A DNA stretch of 64,000 nt from Microvirga sp. (lineage in GTDB: Bacteria > Pseudomonadota > Alphaproteobacteria > Rhizobiales > Beijerinckiaceae), in assembly GCF_014699075.1 (NCBI RefSeq), contig NZ_JACXAB010000009.1, forward strand, positions 1 through 64,000, written 5' to 3'. Positions 40,744 to 50,571 of this stretch are shown here, piece after piece (positions within the stretch are counted from its first letter, which is position 1; every line of letters starts with the position of its first letter). The notes under the pieces are model-generated. The model searched no databases, was not told where the DNA came from, and saw only the letters and a program-made list of their open reading frames with translations. The position numbers were made by a program, and so were the translations under genes.

Positions 40744-42240
40744 ATGACCCTGTCCAACCCGGCCCTGGCTGCATCCATCGATCTGGAGCAGCTCACAAGC
40801 GATCTTGTGGCTTCGATCTCCGCCTCTCCTCGGGGAGCGTTGAACGATGCCTTGCAGCAGGCTCTTGCCCGCACGGTCGAGGCCAAGGTCAATGCCCAGC
40901 TCGCCGTGGTCCTGGAGGGCATCGGGGATGCCTTCTACTCCCTCGATGCACATTGGCGGTTCGGCTACATCAACCGGGCGGCCGAAACCTATTTCGGCCT
41001 TCCCCGCCAGGCGATGCTCCACAAGGTCATCTGGAGCATGTTTCCCGAATCCGAGGGCACGGACCTGCGCTGCCGCTACGAGGAGGTCTTCCTCACCGGC
41101 CAGCCCCTGTCCTTCGAGGCGGAGGCGGTCGGACGGCCCGGGCGCCACCTGGAATTCCACGTGTTTCCGTATAACGGCGGCATCGGCGTCAGCTTCCGCG
41201 ATTGGACGGAGCGGCGGCGGGCCGAGGAGGAGCTGCGCGCCAGCGAGGCGCGCCTGAGCGCGCTGGCCAACAATGCGCCCGCCTGCATGTTCTATCAGAC
41301 GAGCCATGCCCCAGCCTACCACGCGCGCAAGGTGCTCTACGTCTCGAAGACCTGCGAGACCCTCACGGGGATTCCCGCAGAGGAAGCGCAGGCCAATCCG
41401 GATCTGCTCTACAGCCTCGTGCTGCCGCAGCACCGGGAGCGCATGCTCGCGCGGCGGCTGGAGAGCCTGCGCACCCTCACCGAGTGTGAGGAAGAGGTCG
41501 AGATGCGGCACGCGAAGACCGGCGAGACGCGCTGGCACCGCATCATCACCACGCCCAGACGGCTCGACAACGGCGGCATCGTCTGGGACGGCATCCAGAT
41601 CGACATCACCGACCACAAGCGCTCGGAGGAGCACCTGCGGCTCCTGCTCAACGAGCTGAACCACCGGGTGAAGAACACCCTGGCGACCGTCCAGTCCCTG
41701 GCGTCCCAGAGCTTTCGGGTGCGAGGCGCGGGCGGCGCGCGGGAGCTGCCCGCCCTCTACGCCACCTTCGAGGCCCGTCTCCACGCTCTCGCCCGGGGCC
41801 ACGACATCCTCACCCGGGAGAACTGGGAAGGCGCTGGCCTCGTCGAAATCGTCGCCCAGGCCTTCGCGCCCTATCGGGACCTGTCGGAGGAGGGAAGCCG
41901 GATCCGGCTCGAAGGGCCGGACCTTCGCGTCAGCCCCTCCATGGCCCTGAGCCTCTCGATGGCCATGCACGAGTTGTGCACCAATGCGGCCAAGTACGGC
42001 GCCCTGGGGGCTCCGGAGGGCTGGGTCCGGGTGTCCTGGTCAACTGTCGAGATCGCATCCGGGCCGCGCCTCGCCATGCGCTGGGAGGAGCATGGCGGAC
42101 CGCCGGTCTCCCCGCCTTCGCGCAAGGGGTTCGGCTCGCGCCTGATCCAGGACGGCCTCGCGCGCGAGCTCAACGGCGAGGTGCGCCTGGTCTACCAGCC
42201 CGAAGGGGTGGTCTGCACGATCGACGTGCCGCTTTCCTAG
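40744..42240 (+). CDS. HWE-family sensor histidine kinase with PAS domains
   Basis: 498 residues, cytoplasmic. Two PAS domains are visible: about residues 50-165 (GIGDAFYSLDAHWRFGYINR, FPYNGGIGVSFRDWTERRRA) and 170-295 (LYVSKTCETLTGIPAEEAQA, WDGIQIDITDHKRSEEHLRL). The kinase core follows, with phospho-acceptor His in LLNELNHRVKNTLATVQSLA and the HWE-type region HALARGHDILTRENWEGAGL. The ATPase part shows AMHELCTNAAKYGALGAPEG and GFGSRLIQDGLARELNGEV. HWE kinases often feed PhyR or chemotaxis-like regulators. Start uncertain: GTG 40726 and ATG 40732 are alternatives. Confidence 0.9.
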   Translation: MTLSNPALAASIDLEQLTSDLVASISASPRGALNDALQQALARTVEAKVNAQLAVVLEGIGDAFYSLDAHWRFGYINRAAETYFGLPRQAMLHKVIWSMFPESEGTDLRCRYEEVFLTGQPLSFEAEAVGRPGRHLEFHVFPYNGGIGVSFRDWTERRRAEEELRASEARLSALANNAPACMFYQTSHAPAYHARKVLYVSKTCETLTGIPAEEAQANPDLLYSLVLPQHRERMLARRLESLRTLTECEEEVEMRHAKTGETRWHRIITTPRRLDNGGIVWDGIQIDITDHKRSEEHLRLLLNELNHRVKNTLATVQSLASQSFRVRGAGGARELPALYATFEARLHALARGHDILTRENWEGAGLVEIVAQAFAPYRDLSEEGSRIRLEGPDLRVSPSMALSLSMAMHELCTNAAKYGALGAPEGWVRVSWSTVEIASGPRLAMRWEEHGGPPVSPPSRKGFGSRLIQDGLARELNGEVRLVYQPEGVVCTIDVPLS

Positions 42241-42339
42241 AGCATCGGACCAAAAAGTGGATTGCACTTTTGGGATCCATCCGATGCTCAGTCCTTTTAG
42301 TTACGCATCGTGTGGTCCGGACTACACGATGCTCTAGGC
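42241..42339. repeat. palindromic repeat, family F
   Basis: Directly after the HWE kinase stop. AGCATCGGACCAAAAAGTGG, a hairpin with GCACTTTTGGGATCCATCCG, then TTAGTTACGCATCGTG and a second hairpin GTGGTCCGGACTACACGATG. It is a full copy of the element at 14361-14468. It may act as a terminator or mRNA 3' end for the kinase. Confidence 0.75.
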
Positions 42340-42429
42340 AGACTCGATGGGTTTTCAAGAACCGCATTGGTCATTAGTCGATACCGGCTCCAGGGTTCTT
42401 GCGGAGGGAACCCGATTTAGTGTCAATAG

Positions 42430-43563
<1,134 letters not shown>

Positions 43564-43587
43564 TCTTTAAGTCCAGCGACTATGAAG

Positions 43588-43616
43588 AAAGGGCGATCGC
43601 ACGATCGCCCTTTTTA
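43588..43616 (+). terminator. intrinsic terminator after the TRAP binding protein
   Basis: A perfect 12-bp stem AAAGGGCGATCG / CGATCGCCCTTT with a 2-base loop followed by TTA, 25 bp after the stop codon. The A-run before the stem also makes it usable on the minus strand. Confidence 0.9.
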
Positions 43617-43702
43617 TTGCCGGAAGCATCACCACCTGATGCGGCTCACCGGTCGTCTTGCCCCATGCGGCCAACTCCTGACCCTCTCACCCCCAAGAGA
43701 CG

Positions 43703-44284
43703 ATGCGCTGGACCTCCCGCATCAGCTTCCTGCTTCTTGTCGCGTGGGCCATCTTCATGGTCTCGCCCTTCGTTGCGCTCTACGACTTGTCCAAGGCCGT
43801 CGAGGTCAAGGACGTTGCGCGCATTACCGAGCGCGTGAACTTCAACGCCCTGCGCGTCTCCCTCGCACGCCAGATCCTCGACGAATATCTGAAGACCCAG
43901 GAAGTCAGCGAACGCGACCGGCAGTTGGCCGCCCAAGCCGGAGCAGCCGCCCTCAATCCATTTCTGGAGCAACTCCTCACGCCTCAGGCCGTGATCGACC
44001 TGCTTGAGGACGGGCAGCTGCAGCAGATCCAGCAAGCGGGTACGGGCGCCCCGGCAATCCGCTTCGATCCCGGCTCCCTGCAGCAGGCCTGGCGGATCTT
44101 CATCCTGTCTGAATCGCAGGGCTTTCGGGCCATCACGATCCCGCTCACCCCGGACGAGCCCCGAGACCGGCAGCTCAGGGTCACCTTGCGCCTGAGCGGC
44201 ACCACCTGGCGTCTGACAGGGATCGACCTGCCCTCCTCGCTTCAGAAAGAGTTGCGCAAACGGGCCGCTGTTGCGTCGAAGTAG
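43703..44284 (+). CDS. DUF2939 domain protein
   Basis: 193 residues. An N-terminal membrane helix (ISFLLLVAWAIFMVSPFVAL) is followed by the DUF2939 pattern: LYDLSKAVEVKDVARITERV, NFNALRVSLARQILDEYLKT, ALNPFLEQLLTPQAVIDLLE and a C-terminal beta region TWRLTGIDLPSSLQKELRKR. It is anchored in the inner membrane with its domain in the periplasm. Function unknown. It is separated from the upstream gene by a terminator. Confidence 0.85.
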   Translation: MRWTSRISFLLLVAWAIFMVSPFVALYDLSKAVEVKDVARITERVNFNALRVSLARQILDEYLKTQEVSERDRQLAAQAGAAALNPFLEQLLTPQAVIDLLEDGQLQQIQQAGTGAPAIRFDPGSLQQAWRIFILSESQGFRAITIPLTPDEPRDRQLRVTLRLSGTTWRLTGIDLPSSLQKELRKRAAVASK

Positions 44285-44311
44285 ACGCGTCAGACCATCC
44301 TGCCCTCAGAA

Positions 44312-44337
44312 GGAACATCGAGAGCAAGCTCAGCGTT
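44312..44337 (+). promoter_or_regulatory. EcfG-type general-stress promoter candidate
   Basis: GGAAC at 44312-44316, a 17-bp spacer and CGTT at 44334-44337, followed 34 bp later by the ATG of the glycine-zipper gene. It matches the EcfG consensus at both boxes and in spacing. Confidence 0.6.
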
Positions 44338-44371
44338 CTTCATCAGAAGTATTCTGATGTAGGGTTGAGTT

Positions 44372-44686
44372 ATGCGTAAACTTGCTATCGGACTTTCCGC
44401 ATCTGCTCTCTTTATCATGCCTCATCTCGCCCTCGCCCAGGAAGGCACGGCGGCAGGCGTCGCGACCGGCGCCGTTACCGGTGCGATCGTGGGCGGCCCC
44501 GTAGGCGCGGTGATCGGTGCAGGCGTCGGCGGCATCGCGGGCGGCGTTGCCGAGCAGAATGCCAGGGCTCAACCAACGCCGGACGTGATTGTCGTTCCGG
44601 ACCCCGCCACCACCGGCTCCATTCGCCAGCGAACCTGCAGCGTAGACATCCGGGGCAATCAGTCCTGCACGGACGTTATTCGTTAG
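44372..44686 (+). CDS. secreted glycine-zipper protein, possible general-stress gene
   Basis: 104 residues. A signal peptide (MRKLAIGLSASALFIMPHLALA) precedes a glycine zipper (GTAAGVATGAVTGAIVGGPV, GAVIGAGVGGIAGGVAEQNA) and a C-terminal part with two cysteines (RQRTCSVDIRGNQSCTDVIR). It probably inserts in or coats the envelope. The upstream EcfG-like promoter suggests induction in the general stress response, where small glycine-zipper proteins are common. A long perfect terminator follows the stop. Confidence 0.8.
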   Translation: MRKLAIGLSASALFIMPHLALAQEGTAAGVATGAVTGAIVGGPVGAVIGAGVGGIAGGVAEQNARAQPTPDVIVVPDPATTGSIRQRTCSVDIRGNQSCTDVIR

Positions 44687-44705
44687 CCAGGATCAACAGT
44701 AAAAG

Positions 44706-44746
44706 CATGCAAAACCCGCCTGACAGGTTCAGGCGGGTTTTGCATG
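44706..44746. terminator. intrinsic terminator, bidirectional
   Basis: An 18-bp perfect stem (CATGCAAAACCCGCCTGA and its complement) around the loop CAGGT; the TTTT and AAAA runs lie inside the stem, so it can act in both directions. It ends the glycine-zipper gene. Confidence 0.88.
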
Positions 44747-45076
44747 GGCATCGATTGGAACGCGTTGCACAGAATACCTAACCCGAGATAGATGGCCTTA
44801 TTCCGTTCAATGAACGAAAAGCCAGCCCACTGTCGCAAGCGGAAATACCGCACCGAGAATAAAACAGATGACATTCGATGTCATTTAACTTCCTTCCATG
44901 TCAGAACAACCATGAGTTTCTCATAACGTTCCACAATGTTGGGAATACATTTCGCTCTATACGGTCAAGTTATGACTGATTAGCCCGTAATTGCTAGATG
45001 AATACGCTCAGGCAACAACTCGGAACCGAGCTTCGCCGTTTCCATTGTCAATGCGCAAGTGGAGAGGGCGTTAACG

Positions 45077-46159
45077 ATGGATGACCAGGACCGTTCCCGA
45101 CTGGGGATCATGAGAGATGCGGAATTCATCCGTAAGTTCCTCATCGGGCTCGGCCTCGGGCTGTTCGCTCTCCTCCTGTGGAAGCTGTCGGACGTTCTGT
45201 TGCTGGCCTTCGGGGCGATCCTCGTCGCCCTCCTCCTGCATGCCGCCGCCGAAGCCCTGGAGCGCTACCTGCGGGTGCCCAGCCTGTGGAGCCTCACGGT
45301 TGCGACCCTTGTCATCTTCGTAGCGCTTCTCGCCATGATGGCCTTGTTCGGAACGCAGGTTCGGGCGCAGTTCTCCAACGTGGTGGAGCGACTGCCCTTC
45401 GCGGTCGACAACTTCGCCAAGAATCTCGGCCTCGGCGCCGTCAGCGATGATCTTTCCGAGATGATGAACAACGCGCCGAACGGGAGCATGGCAGCGCGCA
45501 TTGCCGGTGTCGGCGGCGCCATTCTCGACGGCTTGGCGGACTTCATCCTCGTGGTGATTGCCGGCATCTATATCGCGGCGGCTCCGCGCCTCTACCGGCA
45601 AGGCTTCGTCAAGCTGTTCCCGATCCGCCATCATGAGCGGGTCGAGGATTCACTGCATGCGTCCGGGCAGGCCCTGCGCCTGTGGCTGACGTCTCAGCTG
45701 ATCGCCATGGCATGCGTGGCTGTTCTCTCAACCATCGCCTATTGGATCATCGGCCTGCCCTCGGCCCTGGCTCTCGGGCTCATCGCAGGCCTTGCGGATT
45801 TCATCCCCTTCCTCGGCCCTATTCTCGGCGCGCTTCCAGCGGTGCTGATCGCCTTCAGCGTCAGCGGAGAGGCCGCGCTGTGGACCGTTCTCGCCATGCT
45901 GGCCATCCAGCAGATCGAGGGCAACGTGATCTTCCCCCTGGTGGCCAGAAGCATGATCAGCATACCGCCGGCCCTGGCGCTCTTCGCGATCCTGATCGGC
46001 AGCGTTCTGTTCGGGACCCTCGGCCTGATCTTCGGCTTCCCCCTCGCAGTGGTCACCTACGTTCTGGTGAAGAAGCTCTACGTCCGGGAGACCCTCGGCG
46101 AGCACACGGATATTCCGGGCGAGGATGCAAGCAACAAGGCGCAGGAAGCCGGTTCGTAA
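45077..46159 (+). CDS. AI-2E family transporter / putative permease
   Basis: 360 residues from MDDQDRSRLGIMRDAEFIRK. Family features are an N-terminal helix pair (LGLGLFALLLWKLSDVLLLA, GAILVALLLHAAAEALERYL), a central hydrophilic region (VRAQFSNVVERLPFAVDNFA) and a C-terminal helix bundle with ALGLIAGLADFIPFLGPILG and IQQIEGNVIFPLVARSM, the PxxGP-containing signature. Members export small molecules or act in ion/proton transport; despite the name, AI-2 transport is shown for few. An in-frame GTG six codons upstream is less likely. Substrate unknown. Confidence 0.9.
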   Translation: MDDQDRSRLGIMRDAEFIRKFLIGLGLGLFALLLWKLSDVLLLAFGAILVALLLHAAAEALERYLRVPSLWSLTVATLVIFVALLAMMALFGTQVRAQFSNVVERLPFAVDNFAKNLGLGAVSDDLSEMMNNAPNGSMAARIAGVGGAILDGLADFILVVIAGIYIAAAPRLYRQGFVKLFPIRHHERVEDSLHASGQALRLWLTSQLIAMACVAVLSTIAYWIIGLPSALALGLIAGLADFIPFLGPILGALPAVLIAFSVSGEAALWTVLAMLAIQQIEGNVIFPLVARSMISIPPALALFAILIGSVLFGTLGLIFGFPLAVVTYVLVKKLYVRETLGEHTDIPGEDASNKAQEAGS

Positions 46160-46334
46160 CGGGGCAATCCGCGTCTGATCGTCGGCAAGTGCCGGGCTGT
46201 GCGGCGGACGCGTCCTGGAACCCTCGATCCAATTGCACATTAGACCGCTGTGCTTTCACGGCCGTCCGATCATGTGCTGCGCTGACAATCTTCAGAGCGG
46301 CTGAGAGGCTGCGCCCTGGTTCGGAGGAGACCTC

Positions 46335-47513
46335 ATGTCCGATATCGTCGTCAAAACGCCCCTGCAATATCTCGACAAGGCGACATCCGCCCTGCGGGAG
46401 CTTGGGATCATCCCACCCCAGGCCATGGACGCGCCCATCAACGGACTGTTGGAGAAGATCTCGGACCTGGATCAAGACAGGATCGTGGTCATCGCCCGCA
46501 CCCTGGGCCAGACCAGCGTGTTCAACGAGGTGGTGCGCGAGCAGACGCAGGCCATGGAGATCGGTGAGCGCTACCGTGAGATCACGGAATCCTTCAACTC
46601 CATCCGTGACGATACCAAGAAGATGGTCGACCAGCTGGACGACCAGAAGATCGATTTCTTCGAGCGCATCAACAACGTCTGGATGAAGGTGTCCCGGGGC
46701 GATGTCGCCGACCGCTTCGACAGGATCAAGGAGGTCTATCTCGATGTGACCCGGTCGACCAAGGACCAGATCGAGCGCGAGCAGATCATTCTCGATGCCT
46801 ATCGCGATTTTCGCGGCGCTCTCAAGCATGCCGAGGTGATGGCCCTCGAGGTCCTGCGGACCGCCGAGCAGAAGCTCGAAGCCGCCAAGGCGGATCTGCA
46901 GAAGGCCTCCGATACGGTTGTCAACTTCAAGGGCACGGAAGTGGCGGAGCGCGCCCGCCTCGAGCTCACCCGCGACGAGCAGCTCCGGCGCACCCAGGAC
47001 GAGGAGAAGCGCTATCAGATCGCCAAGGACCTCTCGGACAACCTGACGATCGGCTATAACACCTCCGAAGTGATCATGGCGCGCCTGATGCAGATGACGA
47101 ACGCCAAGGAGCGCGTCTATGCCCAGGCGGTCTCGTTCTTCTCCACCAACGACTCGGTCTTCACGGCGCTCAAGGCCTCGTTCACCGGCATGTTCGGCCT
47201 GAACGAGTCGACACAGACCCTGAACGAGATGAAGGAGGGCGTCTCCCGCAGCCTGGAGGTGCTGGCCGAGATCGGCGACCAGGTGGGCGAGGCCGCCGTG
47301 AAGGCGGGCTATGGCCCGACCATTCGCGCCGACGCGGTGAAGAAGCTCGTGGATTCGGTGATCACGTTCCAGGAACGCTCGCAGGAGATCATCGGCGAGA
47401 TGCGCCGGCTCTCGACGCAGAACTCGGCCGAGATCCGCGACGCGGTCGAGGACGGCAAGCGGCGCATTGCGCGCCTCGTAGCGGAAGGACAGGCGCTGCC
47501 GGCCAATGGCTGA
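46335..47513 (+). CDS. coiled-coil protein, first gene of an unknown three-gene operon
   Basis: 392 residues, predominantly helical, with no membrane segment. Start MSDIVVKTPLQYLDKATSAL. Charged helical stretches run through most of the protein (FERINNVWMKVSRGDVADRF, AEQKLEAAKADLQKASDTVV, ARLELTRDEQLRRTQDEEKR), with a more conserved-looking C-terminal part (LMQMTNAKERVYAQAVSFFS, ALKASFTGMFGLNESTQTLN, MKEGVSRSLEVLAEIGDQVG). The overall pattern is like the TelA/KlaA type of helical envelope-stress protein, but I cannot confirm homology. It overlaps the next gene by 8 bp, so the three products are probably made together. Confidence 0.75.
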   Translation: MSDIVVKTPLQYLDKATSALRELGIIPPQAMDAPINGLLEKISDLDQDRIVVIARTLGQTSVFNEVVREQTQAMEIGERYREITESFNSIRDDTKKMVDQLDDQKIDFFERINNVWMKVSRGDVADRFDRIKEVYLDVTRSTKDQIEREQIILDAYRDFRGALKHAEVMALEVLRTAEQKLEAAKADLQKASDTVVNFKGTEVAERARLELTRDEQLRRTQDEEKRYQIAKDLSDNLTIGYNTSEVIMARLMQMTNAKERVYAQAVSFFSTNDSVFTALKASFTGMFGLNESTQTLNEMKEGVSRSLEVLAEIGDQVGEAAVKAGYGPTIRADAVKKLVDSVITFQERSQEIIGEMRRLSTQNSAEIRDAVEDGKRRIARLVAEGQALPANG

Positions 47514-48489
47514 GATGGTTGCCACACCGCCCGCGAGCCCGCCCGCCGGCACGCCCCGGAACCTCGACGAGGTGATGCTCGCCATGGACGTGGTGGACAC
47601 GCTCCGCCACCAGGAGAATCTCGTCAGCCGCGAGCTCAGCGAGGGCGATCGCGACGCCCAGCTGCTGCAGCGCCTGCGCGAGATTTACCGGGGTCAGGGG
47701 ATCGAAGTCCCTGACCGGATCCTTCAGGAGGGCGTGCAGGCCCTGAAGGAACAGCGGTTCGTCTATACGCCGCCCGGCCCCAGCTTCTCCCGCACCGTGG
47801 CGCGGGCCTGGGTCAACCGGGGGCGGGTCGGGCGGCGCCTGCTGGCCCTGCTGGCCCTGCTGGCCTTCGGCTGGGGCGCCTACCAGTTCGGCGTGGTCGA
47901 GCCTGCTCGTCAGCGGGTGGCGCAGGAGCAGGCTCAGGCCGAGCGGAACCGGATCGAACTGGCCGAGAGGCTGCCGGTTGCCCTGACGCAGGGCCACGAG
48001 GACGTGCTGCGGGAAACCCAGGTGCCGGCTGCGAAGGAAAGGGCCGCCCGGCTGCTCGCGGATGGGCAAGCCGCCGTCGCCCGCGGTGATGCCGACGGGG
48101 CGCGGCAGGCCCTCAATGACCTGGAGGTCCTGCGCGCGGAGCTGCGGCGCGAATACGTGCTGCGCATCGTCTCCCGCCCCGGCGAGCCCTCGGGCGTCTG
48201 GCGGGTGCCGGAACGCAATCCGTCCGGCCGGAACTATTATCTGATCGTTGAGCCGGTCACCCCCGATGGACGAATCTTGAGCCTGCCCGTCACGAGCGAA
48301 GAGGATGGCCGAACCGTCACCGCCTCCAAATGGGGCGTGCGCGTGAGCGAGGCCACGGCCATGCAGGTGCAGCGGGACAAGAGCGACGACGGCATAGTGC
48401 AGCGCAACCGCCTCGGCGAGAAGCGCCGGGGCCAGCTCGACGTGGACTATCAGATGCCGGTCCTCAACGGCGCGATCACACAATGGTAG
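47506..48489 (+). CDS. DUF6384 family membrane protein, second operon gene
   Basis: 327 residues. Residues 1-90 are cytoplasmic and contain NLDEVMLAMDVVDTLRHQEN and REIYRGQGIEVPDRILQEGV, the DUF6384 opening. One membrane helix (RRLLALLALLAFGWGAYQFG, about 107-127) follows. After that a coiled region (RVAQEQAQAERNRIELAERL) leads to a beta-rich C-terminal domain (YVLRIVSRPGEPSGVWRVPE, RNYYLIVEPVTPDGRILSLP). The topology suggests a membrane anchor carrying an external domain. It is translationally coupled to the first gene by overlap and followed 4 bp later by the third. Function unknown. Confidence 0.78.
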   Translation: MAEMVATPPASPPAGTPRNLDEVMLAMDVVDTLRHQENLVSRELSEGDRDAQLLQRLREIYRGQGIEVPDRILQEGVQALKEQRFVYTPPGPSFSRTVARAWVNRGRVGRRLLALLALLAFGWGAYQFGVVEPARQRVAQEQAQAERNRIELAERLPVALTQGHEDVLRETQVPAAKERAARLLADGQAAVARGDADGARQALNDLEVLRAELRREYVLRIVSRPGEPSGVWRVPERNPSGRNYYLIVEPVTPDGRILSLPVTSEEDGRTVTASKWGVRVSEATAMQVQRDKSDDGIVQRNRLGEKRRGQLDVDYQMPVLNGAITQW

Positions 48490-48493
48490 AGCG

Positions 48494-49885
48494 ATGATTT
48501 CGGGACGTCAGGCAATCGCGCAGATCGAGCAGACCATCGACAAGGCTCGCCAGCAGGAGGCGAAGTGCGAGCTTGCCTATACGCGCGCCACCGAGGAGGT
48601 CGGCCGCCTCCGGATCCAGCGCACGGAAGCGTTTCGCGAACTGGCACGGATGAAGCTCGACGCAATCCGGCAGGACCAAGTCGTCGGACAATTGGATGCC
48701 GCCGAGCGGCAGGCGCTGAGCGTGCTCAACAGCCGCCAGGAAGCTCTACGCCAGCTCACCGAGCGGCGGCGCCAGGCCGAGGAGCAGGTGAGACAGGCGG
48801 AAGGACAGCGGCAGGCCGCCGTGGATGCCCTGGAGCAGGCCCTTGCCCAAGTCGAAGCCCTGCGGCGGGACGTGGAGGCCAAGGTCAGCACCGACCCCGA
48901 ATGGATCGCATCCCGTGCCAGGGTGGCCGAGATCACCGGGCAGGCCCAGCAGGCTGAGAAGAAGGCTGTACAGGCCGAAACCGACCGGGACGAGAAGCGC
49001 CGCCCTTACGAGGCCGATCCGCTGTTCATGTACCTGTGGAAGCGCAAATTCGGCACGGCCGCCTACCGGGCTGGTCCCTTCACCCGCTACATGGACCGGC
49101 TCGTGGCGCGCGTGGTTGGCTACGACAAAGCGCGGGCCAACTATGCCCTCCTCAACGAAATCCCGGAAAGGCTGCGGGAGCACGCCCGCCGTATCATCGA
49201 TGACCTCAGGACCGTCCGGAGCCGGCTGACCGCTCTCGAGCGCCAAGCGCTTGTCGCTGCCGGCATTCCGCCCCTGGAGGAAAAGGCCGCGCAGAACAAG
49301 GAAGCCGTCGAAGAGGCCGACAGGAGGCTTGCGGAGGCCCGTTCAGCTCTCGTCGAACTGGACCGCACTCACGATGCCTCGGTTCTGGAGGGCGACGCGC
49401 CCTACCGGGAGGCTGTCGCGCTGCTGGCCGCCGCCGACGAGCGCGAGGACCTCAACCAGCTCTATGAGGAGGCCCTGCGCACCCCCACGCCCCAGGACGA
49501 GGAACTCGTGCGCCGCATCCAGGCCACCGACGTGATGATCAACCGGGCGCTGCGCCAGGCGGTGGACGCTCACCGCCAGCTCAAGGAAACGGCCCAGCGG
49601 CGGGCCATGATCGAGCAGGAATGGGAGGAATTGCGCAGCCAGGGCTACGACACCCCCTACGGCACCTTCGGCAACGAGGCCGCCCTCGGCAACGTGCTCG
49701 GTGGGGTTCTCACCGGAGCCATCGGCGGAGCGATCCTGGGGCAGGTGCTGCGCGGCGGCTTCCACCATGGCCCGAGCCCGTGGGATTCCGGCTTCGGCGG
49801 CGGCATCCCCTTCCCTCAGCCGGGCGGCTTCGGAACGGGAGGATCTTTCGGCGGAGGCGGCTTCAGGACCGGCGGGTCCTTCTGA
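48494..49885 (+). CDS. coiled-coil protein with glycine-rich C-terminus, third operon gene
   Basis: 463 residues. Residues 1-160 are a long continuous coiled coil rich in Gln/Glu/Arg (ERRRQAEEQVRQAEGQRQAA, ALEQALAQVEALRRDVEAKV). A globular part follows (PYEADPLFMYLWKRKFGTAA, FTRYMDRLVARVVGYDKARA) and then further helices. From residue about 385 there is a glycine zipper (GNVLGGVLTGAIGGAILGQV) and a low-complexity Gly/Phe/Pro tail. The zipper could insert into a membrane. No known domain is recognised. Tight spacing to the DUF6384 gene indicates joint function. Confidence 0.75.
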   Translation: MISGRQAIAQIEQTIDKARQQEAKCELAYTRATEEVGRLRIQRTEAFRELARMKLDAIRQDQVVGQLDAAERQALSVLNSRQEALRQLTERRRQAEEQVRQAEGQRQAAVDALEQALAQVEALRRDVEAKVSTDPEWIASRARVAEITGQAQQAEKKAVQAETDRDEKRRPYEADPLFMYLWKRKFGTAAYRAGPFTRYMDRLVARVVGYDKARANYALLNEIPERLREHARRIIDDLRTVRSRLTALERQALVAAGIPPLEEKAAQNKEAVEEADRRLAEARSALVELDRTHDASVLEGDAPYREAVALLAAADEREDLNQLYEEALRTPTPQDEELVRRIQATDVMINRALRQAVDAHRQLKETAQRRAMIEQEWEELRSQGYDTPYGTFGNEAALGNVLGGVLTGAIGGAILGQVLRGGFHHGPSPWDSGFGGGIPFPQPGGFGTGGSFGGGGFRTGGSF

Positions 49886-49900
49886 CGAAGCAACCCGCCC

Positions 49901-50395
49901 TTAATCCTCGGGATGCTCCATCGGCCAATCGGTGATGCGCTCCAGGAGTTCGGCAATGGTGAAGTTTTCCTCGGGGCCCGCCACCCGGTCGCGGACGGAG
50001 ATGCCTGCTGCATGCACGGTCTCCGGGTCGCCGGAGACGAGCGGGTGCCACCAGTAGAGGTCCTGCCCCTCAGCCAGAAGGCGATAGGCGCAGGTCTGGG
50101 GCAGCCAGGACAGGCTGCGCACGGCCTGCGGCGTCAGGCGCACGCAATCGGCCACCTTGGCCTGACGGTTCGGGTAGTCCCGGCAGCGGCAGGTCTGATC
50201 GTCCAGGAGGGTGCAGCCCACATTGGTGTACATCACCTCCGCCGTGTCCTCGTCCTCCAGCTTGACGAGGCAGCAGCGGCCGCAGCCGTCGCACAGGCTC
50301 TCCCATTCCTCGAGGCTCATGGCCTCAAGAGGCTTCAGGCGCCAGAAGGGTTGCTCCTCCGGCTGGGAGCGGACGATGGGTGCGGCATTTGGCAT
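49901..50395 (-). CDS. YcgN family cysteine cluster protein (UPF0260)
   Basis: 164 residues from [20 protein letters not shown]. The family signature is a cysteine cluster: [44 protein letters not shown] and [20 protein letters not shown]. The cysteines probably bind a metal or iron-sulphur centre. Cytoplasmic; biochemical role unknown. It converges with the coiled-coil operon with 15 bp between the stops. The frame extends 18 codons upstream, but MPNAAP fits the family. Confidence 0.9.
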   Translation of the reverse strand: MPNAAPIVRSQPEEQPFWRLKPLEAMSLEEWESLCDGCGRCCLVKLEDEDTAEVMYTNVGCTLLDDQTCRCRDYPNRQAKVADCVRLTPQAVRSLSWLPQTCAYRLLAEGQDLYWWHPLVSGDPETVHAAGISVRDRVAGPEENFTIAELLERITDWPMEHPED

Positions 50396-50571
50396 GTGGG
50401 CGCTTTGACGTCTCTTTGAGGCGGTTTGAAGGAAAGTGCTAAACCGCACGTCCGGCAGCCTTTTAGCCCCTAAGAGGTAAATCTCCGTGAACCTACAAAC
50501 AAGGTTCGGAGTTATATATATCAGCCTCGCCGCGCTTCAGCGTTGCCGCTAGGATACCCAACGACCATAAT

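Noticed and set aside
45071-47600. Long minus-strand frames opposite the AI-2E permease and coiled-coil genes
   Set aside because: Antisense shadows; the plus-strand products have coherent membrane or coiled-coil structure, ribosome sites and operon spacing.
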